From Pohlia nutans (lineage: Eukaryota; Streptophyta; Bryopsida; Bryales; Mniaceae): a stretch of 64,000 nt of DNA. Shown piece by piece: positions 11,194-22,733 of the stretch (positions within the stretch are counted from its first letter, which is position 1; every line of letters begins with the position of its first letter). The notes beneath the pieces were generated by a model. It saw only the letters and a program-made list of their open reading frames with translations. It searched no databases and was not told where the DNA came from. The stretch spans positions 1,612,001-1,676,000 of the forward strand of contig CM040088.1 of NCBI GenBank assembly GCA_022496805.1, read 5' to 3'. The position numbers and the translations under genes were made by a program.

Positions 11194-12000
11194 CATGTGC
11201 AAAGTTAGCGAGTCCTTAACCTCTAAAAGCCCGAGGGGTATTGGACAAAACATAGATGTGTTATAATATATGCCTTCCATATGTTTGATGAAGTTGTTGG
11301 GGGTGCGGGGGAACTAGGGTAGTTTTTTAGCTCCGCAAACTGCGATTAGATGCACCTCCAGCACTTAGAAATTTATGGCTTCATAGCGCCCATGCCCTTC
11401 CCTCTCTAGAGACGTGCTGTAGCTTGCATTGCAGCTATGCTCTACTTTGTATCCTTCGCTACCATCCTCATACTACAAGATAGCTTCTTACAATCCAGTC
11501 TCTACCATAGTCTTCACCTAGCAAATTCACTCCAGATTTAGTCACAGTGCCACAACGCTAGCGGAGTTTTTGATTAGCAACTGGGTCCAAGCATGCTTGG
11601 GGTACTCCACTGCGAAACCAAGGACTGGAAATCTAATCATCTTTCCTAGAAAGGTGTCCTGAAAAGTGGATAGTGGCAACATATGAGTGAATGGCACGTG
11701 GCAAATACACTATACCCTTTCTCAGTTCCTGCCACTTGCAATCAAGATCAACACTTTTCCAACACCTTTCCAACACTTTTCCAAGATATGTGCTAGCTAC
11801 TCAAGAACATTTCAAGGAATGCATTTGATAATCTTGAAACCACTCTAATGAAGTTTTGAGGTGCAATGAAGCAAATTTATATTAGTTCTATTATGCAATG
11901 AGATGAGGGCATTTTCATAGTTTTCAACAGATGGACAAAATGTGTGTTCGTGCGAGAAACTGCAAGGAAGTGTTGGTTGTGTTAGAAAAGATGAGTATGG
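10936..12000. other. Intergenic with microsatellite and MITE fragment
   Basis: It contains the GAA/AT microsatellite (own entry). At 11216-11298 is a fragment starting TTAA-CCTCTAAAAGCCCGAGGGG that matches the left end of the element at 4207. The rest, to 12000, is unremarkable sequence without a supported gene. Confidence 0.5.
11084..11190. repeat. Compound microsatellite (GAA)n(AT)n
   Basis: About ten GAA units are followed directly by an AT dinucleotide run of some 75 bp. The ORFs over it, with alternating Ile-Tyr, are simple translations of the repeat. The site is likely length-variable between individuals. Confidence 0.95.
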
Positions 12001-12424
12001 TGGGTCCAAAATTGACTTAGATGGGTGTGATCGTTAGGAATTTTGGACCCCATTGATTTTGAACGATTTTAGTGCGAATTCCGATATTTCATGGGTGCAT
12101 ACATTTTTTGCACTGATTCCGCATTCTTGCGTCATTCATTACAACTGCACTAATATGACATCATGTTCGTACAAGCGGATATAATACTGATTCATTATGA
12201 TTGATAGATCTATTGAAAATGTGAGAATTCTTCACTCTATATAGTTGTCAAATGTCGTGTCTTAATCGTCTTTAAAGCCACACTAATTGAGTGTGTTTTT
12301 CGTGCGACATCATTTTTTCTATATCTAGAATTGGTCAAAATAATTTTATTTAAAAAATATAAAAATAAAATTTCCATGATGAAGTAAATGAAATCTGCCC
12401 CAATATTTTTCTACTCCACCCGAA

Positions 12425-12565
12425 CATTATTTCGAGCTGCCCAGTCCAACGACTAGGACTACCACAATAGGGCCCACCACAGCTTATCCGGGCCCCATCG
12501 CCGGTGGCCGGAATTGAACACGAGACCTCCTAACTCCAAACCGTGCTCTAAACCACCACACAACA
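12425..12565 (-). repeat. tRNA-derived SINE-like sequence
   Basis: On the minus strand the sequence resembles a tRNA head. An A-box-like TGGTTTAGAGCACGG (12541-12555) is followed ~20 bases later by a B-box-like GTGTTCAATTCC (12510-12521), then a GC-rich body. The order and spacing fit an internal RNA polymerase III promoter. It does not fold as an intact tRNA gene by eye, so a tRNA-derived SINE is the better call. Confidence 0.55.
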
Positions 12566-12639
12566 TAGAAGTCTTGATGTAAGTAAATGAACTTTTTTAA
12601 TAATTATAAACGAATGTAACCATTCGCGATTTTTTTGCC

Positions 12640-13465
12640 ATGTATATTTAATTCTTTTTTCAATTTTTTTTTGCACTAGATCATACAGGCTCTTTTCTAC
12701 ATCAAGAATTTTTTTTAGAATGTTATGATTTTTATTTTATTTTATTTGCCAAAATCGTGAAGGCTGTGAGCTGTTTTTTATTTTCAACGGACTTTGGATG
12801 TTTTTAGCGATGTAAAAAAATATTTTTTTCCAAAGTTTTTTTGCACTAGATCATACAGGTTTTTTTCTATATCTAGAAAAAATTTCAATTTTATTTTTAT
12901 TTTTTTTTATTTTTGCCAAAATCGTGAAGGTTGTGAGCTGATTTTTTTAATTTTCAACAGACTTTGGATGTTTTTAGCGATGTAAAAAAAAAAAATTCCA
13001 AAGTTTTTTTGCACTAGATCATACAGGTTTTTTTCTATATCTAGAAAAAATTTCAAATTTTTTTTAATTTTTATTTTTTTTTGCCAAAATCGTGAAGGTT
13101 GTGAGCTGATTTTTTTTATTTTCAACAGACTTTGGATGTTTTTAGCGATGTAAAAAAAAAAAATTCCAAAGTTTTTTTGCACTAGATCATACAGGTTTTT
13201 TTCTATATCTAGAAAAAATTTCAATTTTTTTTTTAATTTTGTTTTTTTTCTGCCGAAATCGTGAAGGCTGTGAGCTGTTTTTTTTTTCAACGGACTTTGG
13301 ATGTTTTTAGCGATGTAAAAAAAACCTTTTTTTCAAATTTTTTTTGCACTAAATTATGCAAGCTTTTTTCTATATCTAAAAAAAAATCTTCAAAAAAATT
13401 TGAATGTTTTTTTTGATGAAATCATGATAGCTGAGAGGTATTATTTTTTCAATTTGCATATCTTT
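12640..13465. repeat. Tandem array, ~168-bp unit, about five copies
   Basis: The phrase TTGCACTAGATCATACAGG recurs at about 12671, 12841, 13009 and 13177, with a degenerate form at 13344, a spacing of 167-170 bp. Each unit also has a T-rich spacer, TATATCTAGAAAAAATTTCA, GCCAAAATCGTGAAGG and GGATGTTTTTAGCGATG. Outer units are more diverged than the central ones, as expected from unequal exchange. A repetitive 127-codon minus-strand ORF across it is an artefact of the repeat. Confidence 0.9.
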
Positions 13466-14269
13466 AGTGATGTTAAAAACATTTCTTTTCCAGTTTTTTT
13501 CTAATTTTATGTTAGAGAAACATTTTTTCCAATTTTTTTTTTTTCATGTTAAACTCCATCTAGGGGAACTTTTAAAAAAACAACACTTCTACATTGTCTC
13601 GTGTTACAAATTTTACTATTTTGAAAAAGCAATGTTGTTCTTTTCTGTACATTTTTTTTTTGCTCCTATGATGAAAAGTACAATTGTAACCAATAATACC
13701 TAATTTTGAATTCTAAAAATATAAAATGTAATTTTATTGGATTTTTAATGTTAATTGCTTCTAAATTCTATAAATGAAGATCTAAAAATATTTTGGGAAA
13801 TCAGACCGTAAGGATATTTTAAAGAAGATTCTAGGAATATTCCAAAACATTCCAAATTAATATAAACTATTTTGAAAAGATGCCAAAAGATTCCAAAAGA
13901 AAATATTAAAATATTTTTGGTATTTTCCCTTTTTATTATATTTCGTCATTAAATCAATTGTTTTAGAACATTAGAAACTTTTTTTGTAGAGAAATTCAAG
14001 CCACTCATTCTCAAATGAAAACTTTGTAATAATTCTCAACTGATTTTGTTTTGATTGATACAAATGGCAATGGATTTCATACGGATCCACACGGATGTCG
14101 TACAATGACTACACGGATGTCGTACGACAATAATTTGCATTATAATGGATGTTGGAATCGCACGGATATTATAAAAGGCGTTGATATGATACGTATACGA
14201 TACTAGATCCACATTAAAGGCAATCGCATGTTATCTGTGTCTTATTAGTCATGTAATGTAAATACACGA

Positions 14270-14809
14270 TTAACCCTTAAACGTACCACTCCTTTGTAGG
14301 AAAGTCAAACTACACAATTTAGCCTTCAAGATTTATCAAAATATATTTTGTAATATTTTTCATGCATGGAATTGAATGTTTCCTATCAGTCTTGAAATTT
14401 TCAGATTTTTTTGATTTAATACGGCCTTTTTAACAAATTTTTAAGTCAGATACTTCAAAAAATATTTTTTATTACAAAAAAGCTTTAAAATTTTAATTTT
14501 TTTTTGGGAGCAGGTACAAATTACAATGGAGAATCACATGATATGTTTTCCATAGAAATTTTCTATTTGAAATTTGAAAGGTGAACATCCTATGTAGTGT
14601 AATTCAAACCTTGAGCTACAAAGCTTGCACAAGCAATAAAATACTCAATAATTGGAATTTTTAAGATTTGAAAAGTGGAGTTCAAACTAGACATAATAAA
14701 CTTCATTTTCTTAGTTGGGTGTATTAGCAACAAAAGTCGTCTTCAAGATCAAAATTGGGTTTGACCAACAAACGTCCAGAAACTGGATGCCTGGACGTTT
14801 AGGGGTTAA
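14270..14809 (+). mobile_element. TTAA-type MITE (540 bp)
   Basis: The left end is TTAA-CCCTTAAACGTACC and the right end CTGGACGTTTAGGGG-TTAA. Just inside the right end is the palindromic pair GTCCAGAAACTGGA. There are no ORFs. It is intact at both ends with clean TTAA duplication, which fits mobilisation by a piggyBac-type transposase. Confidence 0.85.
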
Positions 14810-15019
14810 CGCACAGATTCCATCAAGCACAACTTTCGTGCGGAAACAACACTTTTTTCAAAATCATTGTAAAGACATTGCATCGACATCTTAGTATTGC
14901 ATGTCACTTCCGTATCATAATGGCACTTCTAAATCCACGTATGAGGTACGGAATCAGTGTTTAATGATGAATGCACGGAAATCGTTAAAAATTTGTGGGG
15001 TCCAAAATTTCTGATGTAT

Positions 15020-18000
15020 GACAAAGATTATGTCACTTCACGCACCTCCGAAATTACACAATTCACATCCACCCTTCTGAACATCCGTCCCCATCCATCC
15101 TCCCCATCTCATACACACCACAAACACTCAAACTTACCCCGCCTACCCTAATCCATGTCTGTGTACACCCCACCTATATTATTGCCCTAATCCACCTACT
15201 CGCATTTTCCTCTTTATCCAACATCTCTCCTCACACTTCCAGTTCATACAAATAATTCACTCAGAAAATTAAATTCACTACACTTGATTTTACAAATTCC
15301 AACTTTCTTCCATCCTCTAAAAAAAACCCTCTTCATTCCCCCAGCGTTTATACCAAATTGACATCCTCCCATGAAAATCCCTCCTATCACTCCTAACATA
15401 AATCTTGCATCTAGGTATCTTCTCAAGAAAGATCCTTCCAACCACCCTAATACAAATGGCACCTACAAATCGCCCACCAAAATAGCATTAATCCTTACCA
15501 CCGCCTACAACTATCACTTCAGTCCAAACTAACTTTAATCATTGCTGCACTCTCCACTCTTTTCTCTTCCTTAATAGACACCACTGTAGTCCCCGCCCCA
15601 TACCACCAACCACACCATCAAAAGGCCCTTTTACCTCCTTACCTTTCTACATTCCCGGCTACAACACCTCTTTCACTACTCTACCCTACTAGACACACAA
15701 TACTCAATACTGCATCCAAAAATCACCTCCTTTGCAAAGTCAACCACTTATCCCTACCCATATTCAAAAAATTGCCACAAATCTTTATCTTCCTTTACTC
15801 CTCGGCCTTACCTACTGAACCCCACCCACATTCATGGCAACTGTGTCCTTCTAAATTCTATCCACAAACCTTCCCACACTATGAAATAAATACCCCTTCC
15901 TCTTTCTCAACTGTACATTCTCATCCAAATACATCCTCTACTTCTCTAAACACTCATTTGATTGGTACCACTATTGTATGTACACCCTCTTTACTAATAT
16001 ATGCTTGATGTGTACAGATCTACACCAACCACCTGACCCTCCCATGGCTCACATGAGGTCTACAGTCCGTCAAATCAACATCTCTTCTAACCCTCTTCCA
16101 TTCTTTTTTGACTGCCTCCTCCAACTCGGCTCCACTGGCACCAAGAAAAAGCGAATCAACAGTAAATACACCAGTCCATCCACTTCCATTGCAGCCGACA
16201 ACATCATGAACATCGACCTTGACGGACGTGTTGCAATTCGTGACTCGTTGGATGGTTACAACCTGCCTCAACCTCTAGACCCGGACGCCCACTCTTCTCA
16301 CACAACTCGATCACGCCGCCGCATAAGACTTTTGCAAGATGATCATGACAATGATGGCTCTCAATGTGCCCACCATTCTCAAAACTCAATCTCTTACAAA
16401 ACTTCCACCACTCCCTCTTTCATTCTTGTATCTCTCTCCACAACCAATGTTCAGATGAATGCAGCTAGTCCCCCCGCCACTGCTAATCAGTCTTTAATTA
16501 CAACAACTCCTAGCCCAATGCCATCCCAAGCCTCGATGTTGCCTGAAGGACCACTACTGCCAAATCCAGGCACCCAACAAACAACACAACCAACCTCGAA
16601 GTAGTCCTAGCGACCTCACATGCTCATGACCTTCTCCCAACACCGGCCCCACCGATCAGCAAATTACCGGTAACCCTATAAGTTTTTCAGATCACTCCTA
16701 CCATCTATGGTTGTCTTTCTTAGTTCATAAAGTTCTAAATGTCCAACGTGGTTTGCATGAATCCTCCACCTATAGCTCTGCAAATTTAGTTGCTTCATGA
16801 ATGCCTAACTCAGAAGTCAAAGAATATCATTCTTGTCACCACTCTTTTCTTCATGTCTCCTAGAGTCTCTACTCCTTTGCTAGACCTGACAGCCTTCTAG
16901 GTCAATTTTACCATCTTACTCAAATTCCCTCTGGTAGAAATATAGATGCTAATACATGTCTCTCCCATACACACCAAATAGTCATTAGATTTGATTATGG
17001 ATACAATAAGATTAAAAAACCAGAAGTTCAAGCTGCAGCTATAGCACGGTTTGAATCTGTGGGAATTCCCCTTGCTAACCATTTTCGTGAGCTTGTTCAG
17101 CCCTAGTACACTCTTAAACCAAAAATTGATTGGGATTCTTCAAAGTAGATCTTCTAAATCCTCATTTAGATAGCCTTGCTCTCTTCAAAGGTGAACGTAT
17201 TTTCATCCTTCAACTCCAAGATCTTAATTATGATATAGGAGAAGTAGAAATAGACTTTGAAATTCCATCCACTACTGCCAACAGATGACTAGATCTTCAA
17301 GAGCCTCATTCGCTCTGGTTACACCTCACGCCAACTTCTAGGAGAGCTAACACGACTTGGCTACATTGCGAGAGCTAACCTTGAGTTCATTAGGGTCACC
17401 AAACGCACTAAAGAACTCGAGTATGCCGAAATCATTGTTGCTTCCGAACACACCAAACGGTACCTCCTTGATACCCCTATCATCTTTGCCAATCAACATC
17501 TTCTCGTCTCCATCCTTTCATCTGATAGAACCTCCAATCCTCAGACTTCAAAAGCTCTTACAACCTCAATCTTGGTAAGTGGTCTTCCCGTAGGATACTC
17601 CCAACTCTAAATTACTGCTACTCTACACAAAATGTTTGCACCCAAAAATGTTTTGTCTGTGATCTATAACCGTGCACAAGGAGATACTTTAGGTCGATGT
17701 GGAGTTGCCACCATTCAATGTCTCAATGCCGTGGTTTACACTCATCGGTGCAACTGTAAAGGGGTCCCATCCCTAGAAAAGCTCATCAACTTCGCACCTC
17801 ACATCAAGAGCCTCGCTAGAGCCCAACCAATAGCCAAAGCACGTGCACAAGACCAACAACCAACACGAGAAGTCATTGCCGAGGCCATCACCGCATTCAA
17901 AAATGAAACACTACCAACTCCATCTCTCAACCAACTCAAAGCCACCATCTAAGAAGTTGAAAGACTTTTGCGCAATCATATCTCATCCATTGGATGCGAT

Positions 18001-18359
18001 GTCGACACCCACACATCAAGCAAAGTAGACACCGTCACTGCCAAAGCCTCCGCTCAACAACACAATCAACACAACTAAGTGATACACCAATTGCAGCTAC
18101 TCGCCTCTCCTTCAAGAGAATATTTATTATGCATATGAGTGGCATTTTTCTGGCACTAAACAATGGGCCTTCCAAAGACCCTACCACAACCGTTGGACCT
18201 TCCCACCACGACACTCGTATTGAGTTAGTAGCTCCCGTTCCAACACTTGCAAGTTACATGTACCTCTTTCTTTATTGATTGCCTTTATTTCTCCTTTACT
18301 ACTCTTCAGCATTCTAGTGTTATTTTCCCACTCACTTTTCACATGTACTTCTGTTCCAT
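15020..18359 (+). repeat. Pyrimidine-rich, decayed coding repeat (left part)
   Basis: The plus strand here is strikingly rich in C and T compared with its AT-rich surroundings and carries long but broken reading frames. The character continues at 21127-21690 beyond piggyBac copy 2, which has inserted at a TTAA, so the two segments were once continuous. I see no LTRs, reverse transcriptase or transposase motifs. It could be the ORF1/gag-like part of a retroelement or another unclassified repeat. The 208-codon ORF at 15978-16604 is Ser/Thr/Pro-rich and not recognisable. Confidence 0.5.
16850..18078 (+). pseudogene. Decayed ORF of unknown repeat, RRM-like segment
   Basis: The coding trace switches frame and contains several in-frame stops. 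Recognisable stretches include IFKSLIRSGYTSRQLLGEL near 17297-17353, then LTTSILVSGLPVGYSQL near 17560-17608. A stop follows, then a continuation from 17632 (MFAPKNVLSVIYNRAQGDT) to a stop at 17952 and further codons to ~18078. The ILVSGLP .. VLSVIYN .. GVATIQC pattern faintly recalls an RNA-recognition fold, as in some LINE ORF1 or gag proteins. That is a guess. The spaced stops and lack of a start show it is not a functional gene here. Confidence 0.4.
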
Positions 18360-18754
18360 TTAACCCTTAAACAACAACGCATGCTCGAGGGGCTGGGTTT
18401 TGCTCTTTATTTCCATCGTACAGTGCAAAGGGTCAACCACTTTTGACCGGGAGCGTGTCATTCGGCGCAGGATGCGGTGCGGTTTCCAATGTGCCGAAAA
18501 TTAGGTCCTGGCTCGTCGAGATGTGCATGTTTGAGCGATCGCAGGTGTCTCGGAGAGGCGGTGTCGTCGTTTCTTGTTTTGTCCGTTGCACAACCCGTTG
18601 CAAAGCCTCGATTCTGTGTGGTTTAGCGCGGAGTTCACAACTCCATTTTGCTGTCAGATTGTGTAGCTAAATCAGCGGCTGCATTGTTTTTTTTGGAACG
18701 TCTGCAGAGCCGTTGAGGAGCCGGGGACTTCCTGTCCGCATGAGCTGAAGCGAG

Positions 18755-19309
18755 GTGGTTAGGCAACACGAAACCGACGTTGAGAGAGGAACGTTGCAAG
18801 CAGGCCGTGGTGCGATTGAAATACTGGACCTTGGCGAGATGGTTGACCAACATTTGCAGAGAGTGAGAGAGGTTCATGGTCCTCAATTCAAGCGTGAATT
18901 GTGTGAATGGTTGCAGCAGGATCAAGGTCAAGGAGAGTTGATGGTGGCGGAAGTGCTTCGATGCCTTAAGGAAGCTTACTTGCTGTCATTACCGTTTCCC
19001 AAAGGAGTGCAGTGGCCTACAAATCTTGGCCCTCGCAATTTCAGATTTCTCTTCCGCCGTCAAGTTGCTCGACTACTGGGTTGGACGGAGAGGCGTGTAG
19101 AAGGTGAGGCCAATTCCTTTTCTGAAGCTGTGAATCGTGGCTTGCGTGTTTGTTGGTGGCCAGATGAGGAGCCAATGATTGAACGCCGCAGTCGAAGCCC
19201 TCCTCTTCAACGGCAAGCACAACCCCTTTCAGTGCAACAGATCGTGAGAATGACCGAATCCCAGCAGGTGCGCAAATCATCCCTATTTGCTTCTCTTGTT
19301 GCATCGTGA
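18755..19309 (+). CDS. Unknown ORF1 of the piggyBac-type element (copy 2)
   Basis: This 184-codon ORF corresponds to 8903-9457. It opens MVRQHETDVERG and contains an Arg-rich helical segment (RRQVARLLGWTERRVEG), a WWPDEEP motif and an Arg/Ser/Pro-rich tail. I find no resemblance to a known piggyBac N-terminus. The reading frame is open in both copies, although their youth makes this weak evidence for selection. The two ORFs are separated by about 190 bp with stops, which could be an intron or a deletion scar. Confidence 0.5.
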   Translation: MVRQHETDVERGTLQAGRGAIEILDLGEMVDQHLQRVREVHGPQFKRELCEWLQQDQGQGELMVAEVLRCLKEAYLLSLPFPKGVQWPTNLGPRNFRFLFRRQVARLLGWTERRVEGEANSFSEAVNRGLRVCWWPDEEPMIERRSRSPPLQRQAQPLSVQQIVRMTESQQVRKSSLFASLVAS

Positions 19310-19495
19310 TTGCTTGGGGTAACATATGTTATGAAAGGAGAAACTATCTGTTGTTGTAGAATCTTGATCCTGTTTATCCATGTGCTGGAGGAGAAGTCGA
19401 TTTTTGGTATGGCTGGTTTCAATGTTATCTCACTTCGGAGAAATAATCCGTGGACGGTAATCTCTCTTCTTGATGATCAGTGATCCTCTCGTATC

Positions 19496-20221
19496 GTGAC
19501 CAAAGCGATCGAAACAGGCATTAGAATTCTTCTTCAATTGTGGTACCGCGTGCACGCTTCAAATCGGATGTGTGCGGTGACCTGGTATGACAACAAACCT
19601 GTCTCTTTGCTCTCTACTGTATGTAGCCCTATTGATTGCTCTAAGTCGTTATTTGTTGACCGTTGGCATGTTACTAGTACAATTCAAATTCCTTCGTCAC
19701 TTGTTCTAGTACATTACCAAAAACATATGCGCGGAGTTGATGTGCAAGATCAATTCCGCAGCTATTACTCAGTGCAAAGGAGAGACCACAAGTGGTGGCA
19801 CAAAATCCTTTGGCACGTGGTTGATCAAACGTTTCTCAATTCTTTCACTCTCTATGTTACCGCAATGAAGGAACGAGGTCTAAAACCACTATCGCACCTT
19901 GCTTTCAATCTTAGTGTTGCCTATGCTCTAACAAAAATGCGAAGGGTCAAGCGCACATGTATGCCAAAAGCTAAGGTCTGCAATCCAGGTGGTTTGTATT
20001 ATAGTGCGCAATGGTCCGGGCATGGAACTAGGAAGCTGTGGGCTTGCGTAGTGTGTACAAAGGTGCAACAATTTTACTGCCCAACATGCCAAGAAGCAAT
20101 GTGCCTTGGCAAGTGCTACGTGAAGCATCATAGCAATCTCCCTGAGAACCAAAACATCGAAGTACCGGACCTGCCCAAGTCTCGTGGAGAAAGGCCAATA
20201 AAGCGCCCACAAAGGAGCTGA
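19496..20221 (+). pseudogene. piggyBac transposase, C-terminal fragment (copy 2)
   Basis: It has the same content as 7991-8716. The last third of a DDE_Tnp_1_7 transposase ends in a cysteine-rich zinc-binding domain (pattern C-x2-C, C-x2-C, C-x3-C, then HH). The third catalytic Asp sits in RGVDVQDQ; the first two have no counterpart. The remaining part could recognise ends but not cut. Alternatively it may be the last exon of a longer spliced transposase whose upstream exons were deleted from this element class. Confidence 0.82.
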
Positions 20222-21126
20222 ATTTTCTATTCATCTTATGTAATTTGCTTTGTAATGAGATTGTGAATGGTCTGTTCAGATTTTGGAGAATGTTCAGATT
20301 TTGGTGAATGGTGTTTGTGACCAGAGCTTGTGAATGCAAGCTAAGGTGGTTATCCCATTCCCAACTGGCTCCTTTTACCAATAGCTAGGGGCATTATCCA
20401 CAATCAATGCTCCAACGGTGTTGGTTGTAGCATGAGTTACAGTTGGTAATGGGTTCTCTCTTGTTGGTTTTAGTATGTGTAAGTGTGGTTATGGATTCGT
20501 TGTTGTTGGTTCAAGCATCTTTAGTGTGTTCAATACAAATCTTCTTTAGACAGAAAGAGGTGTACCTATATGACGTGAATGGGATGCGTCATACTTCAAC
20601 TTTGAAAATTTGTAACTAATTCATTCTTCATCCAAAAATTATGTTTCAACTTGTGTTGGAATCTAATTCTTCTTGCCTATCTCTAAAAAATAATAACACC
20701 AAATAATTTCAACGCCTCATATCCGTATTTCTTATTCAGTTGGGAATGGGGTAACCACCTTACTGCAATGAGCTTGGTATGGTCTGATCTGAGTATGGTC
20801 TGATCTAAGTTTGCAATGAGCTTGGTATGGGGGTATGGTCTGTATGCATGTGACGAGGGGAGGGGGGGGGGTGCCAGTCCACAATGGGTGGTTTACCGGG
20901 TTCGAATCCCAGGCTGGCAAATGACAGTTACTGCACAGGGACCCACAGGGACCCACCGGGAGCACCGTAGCTCGAACCAGGAGCACGAACGCTGAACCAG
21001 GAGCAGTTTGTGAGCCTAACCCACCCCGACAGCTCGTCCTGCCCACACCACAGTCCGTTTCCCAAATTCCTCATGCAGATTCTCCGAGCTGCCCACCCAG
21101 GACCCAAATTGTCGTTTAAGGGTTAA

Positions 21127-21690
21127 TATAACCACAAGCTTACTACCTAGAACTGGTCTCTGTCTTCTTATAACTCCAATTGCCTATGATTACCTTAATC
21201 TACCAGCATCTCATCTTTGTTCCTCTATACTATTACCATTTGCCCACAAGCCCTCTCCACAACAATCAACCTAACCTACTGCTCTTACTATCCACTTCAA
21301 CCCGTCCTCTCTGATTATAATCCTACCTACCCTTCCCCCCTTTTCCCCCAAATCTTCTTTCTCACACAACTTACCATGCAATCCATCCTCGCGGCTCTAT
21401 AGAATATTGAACCTTCCTATCACATTCCAACACAACTCCGCCTTCCCTTCCCACCATACCAATTCCTCACAGCACACACCCAATCCCTTCCTCAGCCACT
21501 ACAAATTCACCACACCTGCCTATCCCAGTAGTCTATTGCTTTTATACATGTACAACCCAATCTGACTAGTATTGGTCAGATCAATCAAAAAGTTGTTTCA
21601 GATTTACTTTCGGAGGTAATTTGGAAAATTACCGAGCAGCTGAAAAACATGTCGGTAGGGACTACCAAAGGTTACTATTTTACCTTTAAC
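21127..21690 (+). repeat. Pyrimidine-rich, decayed coding repeat (right part)
   Basis: This is the continuation of the 15020-18359 repeat after the piggyBac insertion, with the same C/T-rich plus strand and Thr/Pro/Leu-rich broken frames. It fades near 21690, where a TTAA-type MITE relic begins. Confidence 0.5.
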
Positions 21691-21854
21691 ATACATCATG
21701 TACAGTTTTTCATCCATCCAAATTTCTTCTGGTTCTTGTGCTAGTTGACTATCATTTTTACTGCATAGATCTTCAAAATAAGATACTGCAATTTTTTGAA
21801 AAATAATAGAATTGGTTTATGTCAAGTTTCATTTTAAGTTCAAAAAGTGAGACC

Positions 21855-22427
21855 TTAACCCCTAAATGCCTAGAGCGCTCTCGAAATTCGGCAATTTTGC
21901 AAAGATGCATTATAAAATGCAACCTAGAGGGATATTTTGAACTTGATATATCAATACAAGTTGTACGTTACAAATTTTAGATTCTATCTATAAGGTTAGA
22001 TCTATGATTGCTATTACCAATAATTTTGTATAAAATTTGAAACGTGAAATTCAAAATTATTTTGTAATTTGATTACAAAGAAGATATTGACAGTTTGTAG
22101 ATGAAATTTGTTGTGATTGGTTGAAATGTAACACTCTAAGTGTAGTGATTTTGGGAGATTTTTTGGTTGCTTTATTTTATGAGTTGACTTTTTTTAGAGC
22201 AGTTTTACATTGAAATCTTCAAAATTTTGGGTGAATCACTACAACAATGAGGCATAAAAATTTCACAAATCATCCCCTTTCTAATCGGATCACATATGCT
22301 TGAAGCTAACTTCCCGTAGAATCTACAGTAAGAATTCCACACTGCAAAAAGTGCATGACGGATGAGAAATTATGGATGAAATCTGTACATTGACTAAAAA
22401 ATGGACGCTCAAGCAGTTAGGGGTTAA
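21855..22427 (+). mobile_element. TTAA-type MITE, family E, copy 1
   Basis: It is flanked by TTAA. The left end is CCCCTAAATGCC and the right end AAGCAGTTAGGGG. It is closely related to 22734-23316 and 30659-31319; all three contain AAAGATGCATTATAAAATGC or close variants and a TTCACAAATCATCCCCTTTCTA stretch with small changes. No coding capacity. Confidence 0.85.
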
Positions 22428-22733
22428 ACACGATTTTCCAAAATAAGCAAAATCAAATAACGAGAATCGTACCATCTCGTTGTGCATGTTATTCCAAATT
22501 CATTACAACCATTTTTTAATTTGTTTTTTTGTTAATTTGGGACTTTTATTTATATTTCAAAAGATAATCTTGAAAATGTAATCACAATTTATTAATAAAA
22601 AAAATGATGAATTCAACCGTACAGATATGATCTTCACATTGACATTTACAACTTAGCTTTGTACATCAACTCTGTTTTTTTAATTCATCAAACATATTAT
22701 AACACATCTTTGAAATCAATGTTGAATCGGGAC

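Larger units (their letters stand above)
12000..15050. mobile_element. Possible large inverted-repeat element with internal tandem array
   Basis: The left edge (about 12038-12095) and the complement of the right edge (about 14960-15013) resemble each other. Both carry AATTTTGGACCCCA, then an AACGATTT..GTGC phrase ~15 bases further in and a CACTGATTCCG phrase deeper inside. Between them are a SINE-like sequence, a ~168-bp tandem array and an intact TTAA-type MITE. No transposase is encoded, so this would be a non-autonomous element of unknown superfamily. I could not identify a target duplication. A chance pairing of two copies of a short repeat is a real alternative. Confidence 0.35.
18364..21122 (+). 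mobile_element. Truncated piggyBac-type transposon, copy 2
   Basis: This element of 2759 bp has perfect flanking TTAA at 18360-18363 and 21123-21126. The ends are CCCTTAAACAACAACG (left) and AATTGTCGTTTAAGGG (right). It is the near-identical inverted partner of 7091-9848. It carries the 184-codon ORF (18755-19309) and the 241-codon transposase tail (19496-20221) in the same order. Near the right end are a tRNA-like B-box (GGTTCGAATCC, 20899-20909) and a G-run. It sits inside the pyrimidine-rich decayed repeat, which it splits. Lacking most of the catalytic domain, it should be non-autonomous. Confidence 0.92.

Noticed and set aside
11071..11280. ORFs with long alternating Ile-Tyr runs on both strands
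   Set aside because: They are translations of the AT microsatellite and have no protein character.
12907..13290. 127-codon minus-strand ORF with internal repeats
   Set aside because: It lies wholly in the ~168-bp tandem array; its repeats are those of the DNA unit, and poly-T runs give Lys/Phe-rich sequence.
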